Origin: Thermodesulfovibrionales bacterium
GTDB taxonomy: Bacteria; Nitrospirota; Thermodesulfovibrionia; Thermodesulfovibrionales; Dissulfurispiraceae
Direction of reading: 5' to 3'
Assembly: GCA_026415695.1 (NCBI GenBank)
Contig: JAOAGP010000039.1
Coordinates: 16,658-80,657 of the forward strand
Length of the DNA stretch: 64,000 nucleotides
Part shown: one piece after another, positions 16,793-26,070 of the stretch
Layout: each line of letters opens with the position of its first letter
Numbering within the stretch: position 1 is the stretch's first letter
Notes under the pieces: model-generated
Databases searched by the model: none
Told to the model about the DNA's origin: nothing
The model's input: the letters and a program-made list of their open reading frames with translations, nothing else
Program-made: the position numbers and the translations under genes

Positions 16793-17739
16793 TGTAACAC
16801 CTTTTTTAAGACATCAAGATTGTCATTAAGAACGGATACAAAGGTCTTGCCCTTTTTAAACTCATCTACCTCTAAATTGTGTCCTGCTCTTAAAAGAACA
16901 ACTTGAGCACCTGTCTCTCTTGCTATTGTGTTTGCAACACGAGGCATGATCATCTCTTCAAAAACAACATATCGTAAGCCTTCTTTTTTTACAATAGATG
17001 AAAGCGTAGCAAGGGTTTTGGGTGAGGGTTCACTATCTGGTGATATGCCATATGCAGAGTAGAAATGAAGATTATAGCGTTTTGCAAGGTAACCAAAGGA
17101 GTGATGTCCACCACTGATAATCGTTTTTTTAGGACATGAAGAGAGGGTCTTTTCGTAGTTTGAGTCTATATCTGAAAGTATTGCCTTGTATCTGTCTGCA
17201 TTTTTTTTATAGAAATCCTGATTGAGGGGTTCCTTTTGCACAATCCCTTCATAGATGTTATCAACCATCTTCATCGCATTTCTGATATCTAACCAGATGT
17301 GTGGATCAACATCAGAATGATGCGGGTTATTATCGTGCTTATGGCTGTGTTGTTTTATCGTTAACAGGGTAGTCCCTCTACTTGCATCAATGACAATTAA
17401 ATTCTTGTTGTCGATAGCCTTTAATAACCTATCTACCCACGGTTCTAAAAACCGTCCTGTATAAACAAAGATATCGGAATTATTGAGCCTTGCAATATCC
17501 ATCGGTTTTGGCTCAAAACTGTGTGGTTCTGAACCAGCTGGAAGCAGAAGTTCAACTATGGCATTTTGACCTGCAATCTCTTTAGAAAACTCATAAAGAG
17601 GAAAGAGTGTTGTGATAATCCTCATCTTTTTGGTGTCATTAGCCTCCTGTTTTTTACATCCAAAACAGGCTGTCAACAAAACAATAATAAGTATGAAGAT
17701 AACAAACAAAGATGGTTTAAGTGAGGTTATCCTATGCAT
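16783..17739 (-). CDS. znuA: zinc ABC transporter substrate-binding lipoprotein
   Basis: 318 residues, cluster A-1 metal-binding protein. The signal has a lipobox LTAC (Cys25), so it is likely lipid-anchored. Metal-ligand histidines appear in LPAGSEPHSFEPKP (His73), VDPHIWLDIRNAM (His147) and SGGHHSFGYL. A His/Asp-rich loop (about 131-147, HSHKHDNNPHHSDVDPH) is the zinc-type feature. Late motifs include ISPDSEPSPKTL and VVFEEMIMPRVA. It is the first gene of the znuA-znuC pair, and a weak Fur/Zur-like palindrome lies 22 bases upstream of the start. Confidence 0.93.
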   Translation of the reverse strand: MHRITSLKPSLFVIFILIIVLLTACFGCKKQEANDTKKMRIITTLFPLYEFSKEIAGQNAIVELLLPAGSEPHSFEPKPMDIARLNNSDIFVYTGRFLEPWVDRLLKAIDNKNLIVIDASRGTTLLTIKQHSHKHDNNPHHSDVDPHIWLDIRNAMKMVDNIYEGIVQKEPLNQDFYKKNADRYKAILSDIDSNYEKTLSSCPKKTIISGGHHSFGYLAKRYNLHFYSAYGISPDSEPSPKTLATLSSIVKKEGLRYVVFEEMIMPRVANTIARETGAQVVLLRAGHNLEVDEFKKGKTFVSVLNDNLDVLKKVLQCP

Positions 17740-17761
17740 TTATAAAAAGTCCTTTTTAAAT

Positions 17762-17779
17762 TGATAATGAAGATTAATA
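17762..17779. promoter_or_regulatory. possible metal-regulator operator in the znuA/hydrolase gap
   Basis: TGATAAT-GAAG-ATTAATA is an imperfect inverted repeat (5 of 7 pairs) resembling half-sites used by Fur-family regulators. It lies just upstream of znuA in the 203-base gap between divergent genes. The spacing differs from the usual 7-1-7, so this is weak evidence. The rest of the gap is AT-rich with no gene. Confidence 0.25.
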
Positions 17780-17942
17780 TTCCCACTAACTTATTGTTGG
17801 TTTGTGAAAATTCAATTGTAATAATTTTTATTTTCGTGTAAAAGAATAAAAAATGGCAAGTATGCCCTTAACTTTTCATCCTTATCGCTGTTATCAAATC
17901 TTTGACCACTTTGTAATTTTAATGATAGATTAGATAATCACA

Positions 17943-18836
17943 ATGGATCCCATAACCCATACATTTACAGGATTAGCAGTAAAGCAGATAGGATTTAACA
18001 GGAAGGCAAGCATTGCAATAGTCATCATTGCCTCCTTACTGCCCGATATTGATTACATCACTCGCATATGGGGTGCAGATGTATTACTGAGATATCACAG
18101 GGGCATCACTCATGGAATAGGGGCACTATTTGTATTCCCTTTACTGCTTGCCTTTTTGTTTAAGAACAGATGTGGTTTTTGGTATTCATATATCCTGTCT
18201 TTCTTGGCATTTGGGTTACATCTGCTTTTTGACCTGACAAACTCGTATGGCACGAGGATACTCTCCCCTTTGGATTTTAATGCCTATAGTTTGGACATCA
18301 TGTTTATCATTGAGCCTTGGTTGACAATCCCTCTGTTGATATCTTTTGTTGCAGGGCTAATAAACAAAAAGAGGGCGTCAATTATCGCAATCAGTGCAAT
18401 AATCCTTGTGTCAATGGTATTTGCCTCAAGGTATTACTTACAAACGGAGGCAAAGAGGTTTCTAAAAAGCAATATTGATGCAAATATCTACATGGTCTTG
18501 CCCATACCGAATGATTTTCTTACTTGGGGATATCTAACACAGACAAAAGAGTATTCTGAATTGGGCATAGTTGACCTTTTTACAAGGCGTGTGTTGGTGG
18601 CACAACGGTATGAAAACAAAAAAGACCCCTTAATTGATGCCTCTAAAGAAAACAAGATTGTTAAAAACTTTCTCTACTTTGCAAAGACACCACATGCAGA
18701 GGTGGTAAAAACAGATGATGGGTCTATGGTTATATGGAGAGAATTAAGATATGCGCTAATAACTGGAGAACGCTTTTCAGTGAAGGTCAAGTTTGATAAA
18801 AATGGCAACATCAAACAGGCTGGTTTTAGGATATAA
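17943..18836 (+). CDS. YdjM/DUF457-type membrane-bound hydrolase
   Basis: 297 residues. The N-terminus DPITHTFTGLA, then SLLPDIDYITRIWG and RYHRGITHGIGAL, gives the His/Asp pattern of the family annotated as LexA-regulated, membrane-bound metal-dependent hydrolases. Several hydrophobic segments follow (about 60-75, 80-97, 120-140, 145-165), then a soluble C-terminal domain of about 130 residues. The biochemical function of the family is not known. The start is ATG 17943. Confidence 0.85.
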   Translation: MDPITHTFTGLAVKQIGFNRKASIAIVIIASLLPDIDYITRIWGADVLLRYHRGITHGIGALFVFPLLLAFLFKNRCGFWYSYILSFLAFGLHLLFDLTNSYGTRILSPLDFNAYSLDIMFIIEPWLTIPLLISFVAGLINKKRASIIAISAIILVSMVFASRYYLQTEAKRFLKSNIDANIYMVLPIPNDFLTWGYLTQTKEYSELGIVDLFTRRVLVAQRYENKKDPLIDASKENKIVKNFLYFAKTPHAEVVKTDDGSMVIWRELRYALITGERFSVKVKFDKNGNIKQAGFRI

Positions 18837-18851
18837 GGGGTAAGTAGTTAG

Positions 18852-19490
18852 ATGAAGGTTTGTGAAATATTTACAAGTATTCAAGGGGAGTCTTCTTATG
18901 CTGGCAAGCCCTGTCATTTCATAAGACTAACTGGTTGTAACCTCCGTTGTAGATACTGTGATACGACTTATTCATACACTGAAGGCTTTGATATTGACCT
19001 CAAGACCTTGGTATCAGAGATACAAAGATTGGCACGGTATAGACTGTTTATGATTACAGGGGGTGAGCCCCTCCTTCAAGAAGAGACCTTTGAACTGTCA
19101 GCATGGCTCATGAAACAGGGGTTTAAGGTCTTGATAGAGACCAACGGTAGCCAGCCAATCAAGACGATACAAAAACATGCTACTATAATTATGGATATAA
19201 AGACACCCGGTAGCGGAATGGCTGAGTTTAACGATTTAACAAACATACCATACATTAAGGCTGGTGATGAGGTGAAGTTTGTCTTAACAGATGGGGATGA
19301 TTACATTTGGGCGAGGGATTTTATCAGACAACATAAATTTAAAGAGGGGGTTGAGGTGTTGTTTTCGCCAGCACATAAGATGCTTGACCCACAAAAACTA
19401 TCACAATGGATATTGAGGGATGGTCTTGATGTAAGACTTAATCTCCAACTACACAAGATCATCTTTGGAGAGACAATGAGGGGGGTATGA
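18852..19490 (+). CDS. queE: 7-carboxy-7-deazaguanine synthase (radical SAM)
   Basis: 212 residues. The radical SAM motif CNLRCRYCDT gives the three [4Fe-4S] cysteines, preceded by FTSIQGESSYAGKPCHFIRLTG, which is typical of QueE. Further conserved elements are ITGGEPLLQ and a VKFVLTDGDDY block. The enzyme makes CDG from carboxy-tetrahydropterin in queuosine/7-deazaguanine synthesis. The other queuosine genes are not in this window. Its TGA overlaps the ATG of the next gene (ATGA). Confidence 0.95.
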   Translation: MKVCEIFTSIQGESSYAGKPCHFIRLTGCNLRCRYCDTTYSYTEGFDIDLKTLVSEIQRLARYRLFMITGGEPLLQEETFELSAWLMKQGFKVLIETNGSQPIKTIQKHATIIMDIKTPGSGMAEFNDLTNIPYIKAGDEVKFVLTDGDDYIWARDFIRQHKFKEGVEVLFSPAHKMLDPQKLSQWILRDGLDVRLNLQLHKIIFGETMRGV

Positions 19491-19927
19491 TTTTAGTTGT
19501 TTTGATAGGATTTCTCGTAACATTAAGCATTTTTTCATCGCCTATGGCTCAAGAGACCGAAAAATGGCAACTTATTGTAAGAAGTGAAAGTAATAACGAT
19601 TACTACATAGATATTAATTCATTGAGTTACACGGATTACCACACTGCACTTGCGTGGTATAAGGTAATACCTGCAGATAAATCCACTGTTTTTGATAGGT
19701 TTAAACATCTGAGGTTGTTTGGTTTTAAGAGTGCCAATGCCCAATACTTTAAGGTATACTGTGAGATTGATTGTAGGAGGAGGGTCTTAAGGTTCTTGAT
19801 AACCACTGTGTATGATGCAGATGGCAATATTGTAAGGAGGGATGAGACATTAAATGCCAGATGGACATCAATACCAAGACAGAGCACATTTGACATGATA
19901 CGGGATGTTATATGCAAATCAGACTGA
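19487..19927 (+). CDS. small exported protein, surface-adhesin E-like
   Basis: 146 residues. A signal peptide (about 1-21, ending SPMAQE) is followed by one globular domain. The layout WQLIVRSESNNDYYIDINSL, then TALAWYKV and YFKVYCEIDCRRRVLRFL, resembles the small surface-adhesin protein E-like domain (PF16747-type). The resemblance is from memory of the pattern and is moderate. It overlaps queE by 4 bases and the following lipoprotein gene by 16 bases. Function is unknown. Confidence 0.65.
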   Translation: MILVVLIGFLVTLSIFSSPMAQETEKWQLIVRSESNNDYYIDINSLSYTDYHTALAWYKVIPADKSTVFDRFKHLRLFGFKSANAQYFKVYCEIDCRRRVLRFLITTVYDADGNIVRRDETLNARWTSIPRQSTFDMIRDVICKSD

Positions 19928-20838
19928 TTAAAAGGACTCTACTAATTGTTGTAGTCTTACTCATCCTCTTTTCATGTTCAGAGGAAAGGCCAATCCTTGT
20001 TGATTTTTCAAAGAGGTCTGACATCCCTTTAAGACAACATAAGACGGTTACTATCAAATATGCCTATTTGCCTCAATACTCCCATATAGTTTCATACCAA
20101 AGGCATAACCCCCTCATAGAGTATTTAAAGTCAGAGACTAACCTTCAGATAGAGCAGGTCTTCCCAGAGACCTTTAATGAGCATATAAAGATGTTAGGGG
20201 AGGGTAAGATTGATATCTCTTACTCAAACCCAGTTGCCTATGTGGAGATGGCAAACCGGTATGGTGCGAGGGCATTTGCAATGATAGTTGAGCCGGATGG
20301 CAAGGCAGATTTTAGAGGGCAGATCATAGCAAGGAGCGACAATCAAGACATCAAATCTATTAAGGATTGTAAGGGTAAGAGGTGGATTGCAGTTGATCCA
20401 TATTCGGCAGGCGGATATATATTCCCGCTTGGGCACTTCATTAAAAACGGTATTAATAAAAAAGACTTTGCAGAGATTGCATTTGCACAGGGGCATGGGA
20501 AATCAGAGAAGGTCGTTTTAGCAGTGCATGCGGGCAAGTATGACTGTGGTTCAGTAAGAGAAGGCACGCTTGAGATTGTAAAGGACAAGATAAATCTTGC
20601 TGATATAAAGATACTTGCAAATACTGATGCCTATCCCGGATGGGTTTTTGCTGCAAGAAAAGGGCTTGATTCATCGGTAGTTGATGCAATCAGGGATGCG
20701 ATGATAAAACTTGATGAGAACAACCCTAAACATCAGCAAATTCTAAAGGCAGCAAATATAAAGGCAATTATATCGGCAGATGATAAGGACTTTGACTCAA
20801 TAAGACAGTTGATGAAAAGAGTAGGTTCTGAACTTTAG
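19912..20838 (+). CDS. PhnD-like periplasmic binding lipoprotein
   Basis: 308 residues. The signal has a lipobox-like LFSC. The body is a phosphate/phosphonate (PhnD/PtxB)-type binding protein: VTIKYAYLPQYSHIVSYQ, PLIEYLKSETNLQIEQ, GKIDISYSNPVAYVEMANR, CKGKRWIAVDPYSAGGYIFPL and YDCGSVREGTLEIVKD. No permease or ATPase is nearby. Instead a membrane sensor kinase follows 6 bases later, so it probably presents a ligand to that kinase rather than to a transporter. The ligand is not predictable. Confidence 0.88.
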   Translation: MQIRLIKRTLLIVVVLLILFSCSEERPILVDFSKRSDIPLRQHKTVTIKYAYLPQYSHIVSYQRHNPLIEYLKSETNLQIEQVFPETFNEHIKMLGEGKIDISYSNPVAYVEMANRYGARAFAMIVEPDGKADFRGQIIARSDNQDIKSIKDCKGKRWIAVDPYSAGGYIFPLGHFIKNGINKKDFAEIAFAQGHGKSEKVVLAVHAGKYDCGSVREGTLEIVKDKINLADIKILANTDAYPGWVFAARKGLDSSVVDAIRDAMIKLDENNPKHQQILKAANIKAIISADDKDFDSIRQLMKRVGSEL

Positions 20839-20844
20839 TCTTCT

Positions 20845-22917
20845 ATGAACAAAAAAGACCATCTTCTTGATGATATCTCAATTTGGTTAAAAAGTGTAAG
20901 GTTTAGGATCAAGATTACCATTGCGATGATCATTACGCTTGTGATGTTTGGTTTTTTATTGTCTTACATCATTGGCAGATTCACATCTAAGTCAATGCTT
21001 GATGAAAAAAAGTCAAAGGGAGTAAGTCTATCAGTCACCCTTGCCTCAAGGACTATTGAGCCGTTACTGTCGTATGATTTTTTAAATCTGAAAAACCTCG
21101 TTGATGAGACGGTTAGATTAAATAAGGATGTCTCTTATGCAATGATTATTGACAAAGAGGAGCAAGTGGTTGCCCATACCTTCATAGACGGCTTTCCTGT
21201 AGATTTGGTTAGGGTCAATAGTGTAATGCCCAAGGATACCTATAGCATAAAACTAATCACTGATGGTAAGGATTTGATGTATGACATTGCAGCACCTATT
21301 AAGATAAGTGGTGATAACATCGGCACGGTAAGAATTGGCATATCTCATAGTGAGGCAGAGAGTGTGGCAAGTCGTATCAGATGGACTATTTATTTGATAA
21401 CATCTGGTGGAATACTCTTTGGAGCAGTTATTGTTGCTTGGATTTCAACTACTGTTACTCAAAGGATAAAAACACTACATATGGCGGCAAAGGAGGTTAT
21501 TAATGGTAATTTGGATGTCCATGCAAACCCAGAAACCGTTTTGAATTGTTGGGAGTTGATGAACTGTAACAACCACTCATGTCCTGCCTTTGGAAACAAG
21601 ATTATGAAATGTTGGTACATTGCAGAGACAAGATGTAATGAGTGCAATGATATCTCGTTTAAGAACAAGTTTGATAGATGTCAAAGATGCAGCATCTACA
21701 AAAAGACATCAGGTGATGAGATACAGGAACTTACAGATTTTTTTGATATAATGGTTTACACCCTTAAGGATAGAATACAGACGCTTAAGGCAACTGAGGA
21801 GAGATTACAAAATCAGCAGCAGTTACTTAAGATGATACTTGATGCAACACCTGATTATGTAACACTTCAGGACACCGAGATGAGATATCAGGTTGTAAAT
21901 CAGGCGTTTTGTGAGCTTGTAGGTAAAACTGAATCCGAAATAATTGGGAAAACGGACAGGGACATACTGCCTATGAGGGAGTTTGAAAATAATATGGATG
22001 ATAACATCAAGGTTTTGAATAATAAAACAAGGATGACAAGCGAGTTTGAGATAACCATTAACAATCAGTCAAGGTGGTTTCATATTGTTAGACTACCGAT
22101 TATCAGAGCTGATGGTGAGGTGGCAGGAATCTTATGTAGCAGTAGAGATATTACAGATATAAAGCAGTTACATGACCGATTAGCAAAGGCTCAGCAGATG
22201 GAATCTATTGGGCAACTTGCTGCAGGCGTGGCGCATGAGATTAATACTCCATTGGGTATCATACTCGGCAATGTCCAACTCATGCTTGAAGACACAGAAG
22301 AAGGCACAGAATTACACGAAAATCTACTTATAATTGAGAAATACACGAGGATATGTAAAAAGATCGTATCAGACTTGTTACACTTTTCAAGAAGGACTGA
22401 GAGCGTTAAGAGGGACATTTCAGTCAATGAAATCATCAAACAGGTTGTCTCAGTGGTTGAGCATACATATAGTTTAGACAGGGTCTATTTTAGGATGCTT
22501 CTTTCAGAGGGAATACCCCTGATTTATGGAGACCCAGAGAAGTTAGAACAGGTGTTTATGAATCTCTTTAGGAATGCATTTGATGCTATAGGTAGTGATG
22601 GAGAGATTCTTGTTACTACTGGTTTTCAGAAGGAGTCTAACAATGTGGTGGTTACCGTTGCTGATACAGGCAGTGGAATAAGCCCAGAAAACAAGGACAA
22701 GATATTTAATCCTTTTTTTAGCACAAAGTCTGTTGGCAAAGGCACAGGGCTTGGGTTATCAGTATCATTGGGGATAATACATGACCACAGTGGCAGTATT
22801 GAATTTGAAAGCCCTCCTGTGACGAGATTTCCATGGTTTGATGAAACATATATACCAAAGAGCGGGACTATGTTTATAATTAAACTACCCATAACTAAAA
22901 AGAATACAGGGGGTTAA
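20845..22917 (+). CDS. membrane sensor histidine kinase with Cys-rich two-CW segment and PAS
   Basis: 690 residues. TM1 (about 22-46), an extracytoplasmic sensor of about 130 residues, TM2 (about 181-203) and a HAMP-like linker. Residues 235-282 hold a cysteine cluster: CWELMNC (235-241), C246, CW 256-257, CxxC 264-267 and CxxC 279-282, resembling domains called two-CW. A PAS domain (about 325-440) precedes HisKA with His464 (GVAHEINTPLG) and an HATPase domain (NLFRNAFDAI, DTGSGI, GTGLGLSVS). The Cys cluster could bind metal or an Fe-S centre and sense redox state. It lies between the PhnD-like protein and a receiver protein, its likely partners. Confidence 0.93.
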   Translation: MNKKDHLLDDISIWLKSVRFRIKITIAMIITLVMFGFLLSYIIGRFTSKSMLDEKKSKGVSLSVTLASRTIEPLLSYDFLNLKNLVDETVRLNKDVSYAMIIDKEEQVVAHTFIDGFPVDLVRVNSVMPKDTYSIKLITDGKDLMYDIAAPIKISGDNIGTVRIGISHSEAESVASRIRWTIYLITSGGILFGAVIVAWISTTVTQRIKTLHMAAKEVINGNLDVHANPETVLNCWELMNCNNHSCPAFGNKIMKCWYIAETRCNECNDISFKNKFDRCQRCSIYKKTSGDEIQELTDFFDIMVYTLKDRIQTLKATEERLQNQQQLLKMILDATPDYVTLQDTEMRYQVVNQAFCELVGKTESEIIGKTDRDILPMREFENNMDDNIKVLNNKTRMTSEFEITINNQSRWFHIVRLPIIRADGEVAGILCSSRDITDIKQLHDRLAKAQQMESIGQLAAGVAHEINTPLGIILGNVQLMLEDTEEGTELHENLLIIEKYTRICKKIVSDLLHFSRRTESVKRDISVNEIIKQVVSVVEHTYSLDRVYFRMLLSEGIPLIYGDPEKLEQVFMNLFRNAFDAIGSDGEILVTTGFQKESNNVVVTVADTGSGISPENKDKIFNPFFSTKSVGKGTGLGLSVSLGIIHDHSGSIEFESPPVTRFPWFDETYIPKSGTMFIIKLPITKKNTGG

Positions 22918-22921
22918 CAAA

Positions 22922-23281
22922 ATGGCTCGCATAGTTGTCCTTGATGATGTGGTGGATTCTGTAAATGTAGTAAAGAGGATACTTGAAAGAAAAGGGCATA
23001 CAGTATTTGGTTTCACAGAAGAGGAGGATGCGATTGACTTTTGTAAGAAAAATGATGTTGACCTTGCCATACTTGATATAAAGCTAAAGAGGATAAGTGG
23101 TATTGAAGTTCTTGAGGAGATTAGAAAAAACAAGCCAACTATAAAGGCTATTATGCTGACAGGATATCCAACACTGCAGACTGCAAAAGAGGCATTGGTG
23201 TTAGGGGCAAGGGAGTATTGCATCAAACCAATTGAAAAGCAGGAATTGGAACAGAAGGTTCAAGGTGTTTTAGAATCATAG
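22922..23281 (+). CDS. single-domain response regulator
   Basis: 119 residues, a receiver only: DD near the N-terminus (VVLDDVVDSV), phosphoacceptor Asp in LAILDIKLKRISG, Thr in IMLTGYPT and Lys in CIKPIEK. There is no output domain. It starts 4 bases after the kinase stop and ends 2 bases before the phosphatase-YkgJ gene, so the four genes are probably one unit. It should take phosphate from the kinase and act by protein contact. Confidence 0.92.
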   Translation: MARIVVLDDVVDSVNVVKRILERKGHTVFGFTEEEDAIDFCKKNDVDLAILDIKLKRISGIEVLEEIRKNKPTIKAIMLTGYPTLQTAKEALVLGAREYCIKPIEKQELEQKVQGVLES

Positions 23282-23283
23282 AA

Positions 23284-24348
23284 ATGTCAAAGTATCAAAT
23301 AAGATGGATTACTGACAATCTTGCTGTAGGTCCTGCCCCTTTAAGTGAGGATGATATTGATGTGCTTAAAAAGCAGGGGATATCTGCTATTGTAAATCTT
23401 TGCGGTGAGTTTTGTGACCTTGCAGATATTGAGCGTCTTTGTGGTTTTGAGGTCTATTACTTAGCAGTAGATGATGACAGTGTGCCTTCTTTGGAAGAGA
23501 TGGAAAAGGCACTTGAATGGTTAGATGAGGCTATATTTCTTGGCAAAAAGGTACTTGTTCACTGCAGATTAGGATTGGGTAGAACTGGAACTTTTATAAA
23601 CAGTTATTTATTGAGAAAGGGCTTTGGTCTGAAGATGGCACAAAAGCGTCTAAAGGATGTAAAATCTACACCTTCAAGTTATTATCAATGGAGCCTATTA
23701 AGGAAATATGACAAACAGAATAAAAGGCTGACTATTAGAGAGCCATCATTAGAAGGCAAGCACCTTGTTAATCTGACACCTTTTTTTAATGAATATGAGG
23801 TCTATGTAAATGAGATACAAAGAACCATTAAGGATAATATATCTGGTGAGACGAAGGAATGCGGTATATCATGCACTGACTGCTGTCGTGAGCAGTTTAC
23901 AATCACACTCATAGAGTCAGCATACATAAACCACATCATAAACAAGATGCTAACAAGAGAGCAAAGGATGAGGGTTATCCAAAAGGCATGTCATTTGAGA
24001 ACACAGATGTTACAGCAGCCAGATGTTGACTATGAGTGTCCGTTGCTTGAGGATAAAAGGTGTGTGATATCTGATTACAGACCAGTAAGATGTAGGGTGT
24101 ATTTTGTGAAGATGGCATTTGGTTCTATGTTATCGGATACAAACAAAAGGTTGGCAGATATAGTTTATTCAAGGATAAGTGATTCTGCTATTGAAGACAG
24201 TCTTCATGAGATATCAAGACAACTTTTTTTGGCACTCAATTCTTCGTTTTTAAGGGACAGGGAATTGAGATTTAGCATGATAAATGTGGTTTCTGGAAGG
24301 TTTGTCCAAGACTACTTTAACTATGCAATGTCAAGAAATTCAGTGTGA
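23284..24348 (+). CDS. dual-specificity phosphatase-YkgJ Cys-cluster fusion
   Basis: 354 residues with two domains. Residues 1-145 are a dual-specificity/tyrosine phosphatase with the P-loop HCRLGLGRT (Cys94, Arg100) and a candidate general acid in AVDDDSVP. Residues about 190-280 carry the YkgJ (zinc- or iron-chelating) pattern: Cys193, 197, 200 and 201, then Cys252, 260 and 270 with the usual SDYRPVRCR tail. The phosphatase residues look intact. The fusion and its position directly after a kinase and receiver suggest a redox- or metal-gated dephosphorylation step. The substrate is unknown. Confidence 0.87.
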   Translation: MSKYQIRWITDNLAVGPAPLSEDDIDVLKKQGISAIVNLCGEFCDLADIERLCGFEVYYLAVDDDSVPSLEEMEKALEWLDEAIFLGKKVLVHCRLGLGRTGTFINSYLLRKGFGLKMAQKRLKDVKSTPSSYYQWSLLRKYDKQNKRLTIREPSLEGKHLVNLTPFFNEYEVYVNEIQRTIKDNISGETKECGISCTDCCREQFTITLIESAYINHIINKMLTREQRMRVIQKACHLRTQMLQQPDVDYECPLLEDKRCVISDYRPVRCRVYFVKMAFGSMLSDTNKRLADIVYSRISDSAIEDSLHEISRQLFLALNSSFLRDRELRFSMINVVSGRFVQDYFNYAMSRNSV

Positions 24349-24381
24349 CTCATAAAAATAAATCGTAAGGGGTAAGAGACA

Positions 24382-26070
24382 ATGCAGTCAGAGTATCCAA
24401 AGGTTTCAAACTTTATAAGATCCATAGTTGAGCAAGATATCAAAGAGGGTAGGGTCAAGAAGGTGATTACGAGATTCCCACCTGAACCCAATGGTTACCT
24501 CCACATAGGGCATGCAAAGTCAATATGTCTTAACTTCGGTCTTGCTGAAGAATTCGGAGGACATTGCAATCTTAGATTTGACGACACAAACCCAAGTAAA
24601 GAGGAACAAGAATATGTTGACTCCATAATTGAGGATGTGAGGTGGCTTGGGTTTGATTGGGAAGATAGGCTTTATTATGCATCCGATTATTTTGAGCAGT
24701 TGTATCAGTGGGCAGAGGAGTTGATAAAGAAGGGTAAGGCATATGTATGTGACCTAACACCTGAAGAGATAAAGGAATACAGAGGCACACTTACAGAACC
24801 CGGTAAGGAAAGCCCATATAGAAACAGAACAGTTGAGGAGAATCTTGATCTGTTTAGGAGGATGCGTGCAGGTGAATTTCCCGATGGCTCAAAGACCTTG
24901 AGGGCAAAGATTGATATGTCATCAGGTAACATCAACATGAGAGACCCTGTAATGTATCGTATCAAACACGAATCCCATCACAGGACAGGCGATAAGTGGT
25001 GTATTTATCCAATGTATGACTATGCCCATGGTCAAAGTGATTCCATTGAGGGAGTAACGCACTCAATATGCACTATGGAATACGAAGACCATAGACCCCT
25101 GTATGATTGGTATTTGGATAACCTTGAGATATACCATCCGAGGCAATACGAGTTTGCAAGACTAAATCTGAGCCATACAGTTTTAAGCAAAAGGAAGTTA
25201 TTGACATTAGTCCAGCAGGGTTTTGTCAATGGCTGGGATGACCCCAGAATGCCAACCATAGCAGGTATTAGAAGAAGGGGTTATACCCCACAGTCAATCA
25301 GAAACTTTTGTGAGCGTATTGGTGTAGGTAAAAAGGAAAGCCTCGTTGATATAGCACTTCTTGAATACTGTATAAGGGAGGATTTAAATAAGACTGCCCA
25401 AAGGGTCATGGCAGTGTTAGAACCGCTAAAGGTTGTAATCATCAACTATCCTGAAGATAAGGTTGAATACCTTGATGCAATCAACAATCCTGAAGACCCG
25501 GCAGCAGGGACAAGGCAGATACCGTTTAGTAAAGAGATATACATTGAGAAGGATGATTTTATGGAGCATCCTGTAAAAGACTTCTATCGTCTTGCACCGG
25601 GTAGAGAGGTGCGTTTGAGGTATGCCTACTTTATCAAGTGTGTGGATGTAAAAAAAGATGCTGATGGTAACATAACAGAGATTATCTGCACATACGACCC
25701 AGCAACAAGAGGCGGAGATGCACCTGATAAGAGGAAGGTCAAGGCAACTCTTCATTGGGTGTCGGCATCACACTGTTTTGAAGCAGAGGTCAGACTTTAT
25801 GACAAGCTGTTTACCAAAGAAGACCCAAACGATGTTGAAGAGGGCAAGGATTTTACTGATTACATTAATCCCAACTCCCTTAAGATAATAAAGAATGCAA
25901 GATTAGAGCCATCATTGCAGACAGCAAAGAAGGGTGAGAGATTCCAATTTGAAAGACTTGGATATTTCTGTGTTGACAGTGTTGATTCAAAGGAGGGATG
26001 TCCAGTCTTTAATCGCACCGTTACCCTAAAAGATGAATGGGCTAAGATAAAGAAGACTTTGAATGTTTAA
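24382..26070 (+). CDS. glnS: glutaminyl-tRNA synthetase
   Basis: 562 residues. Class I motifs: HIGH at 41-44 ([16 protein letters not shown]) and VLSKRK near 267 for KMSKS. GlnRS-specific blocks include [49 protein letters not shown] and WDDPRMPTI, and there is a C-terminal anticodon-binding beta-barrel region. The presence of GlnRS means that Gln-tRNA is made directly, at least in part. A T-box leader is not seen upstream. It abuts the next gene with no gap. Confidence 0.97.
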   Translation: MQSEYPKVSNFIRSIVEQDIKEGRVKKVITRFPPEPNGYLHIGHAKSICLNFGLAEEFGGHCNLRFDDTNPSKEEQEYVDSIIEDVRWLGFDWEDRLYYASDYFEQLYQWAEELIKKGKAYVCDLTPEEIKEYRGTLTEPGKESPYRNRTVEENLDLFRRMRAGEFPDGSKTLRAKIDMSSGNINMRDPVMYRIKHESHHRTGDKWCIYPMYDYAHGQSDSIEGVTHSICTMEYEDHRPLYDWYLDNLEIYHPRQYEFARLNLSHTVLSKRKLLTLVQQGFVNGWDDPRMPTIAGIRRRGYTPQSIRNFCERIGVGKKESLVDIALLEYCIREDLNKTAQRVMAVLEPLKVVIINYPEDKVEYLDAINNPEDPAAGTRQIPFSKEIYIEKDDFMEHPVKDFYRLAPGREVRLRYAYFIKCVDVKKDADGNITEIICTYDPATRGGDAPDKRKVKATLHWVSASHCFEAEVRLYDKLFTKEDPNDVEEGKDFTDYINPNSLKIIKNARLEPSLQTAKKGERFQFERLGYFCVDSVDSKEGCPVFNRTVTLKDEWAKIKKTLNV

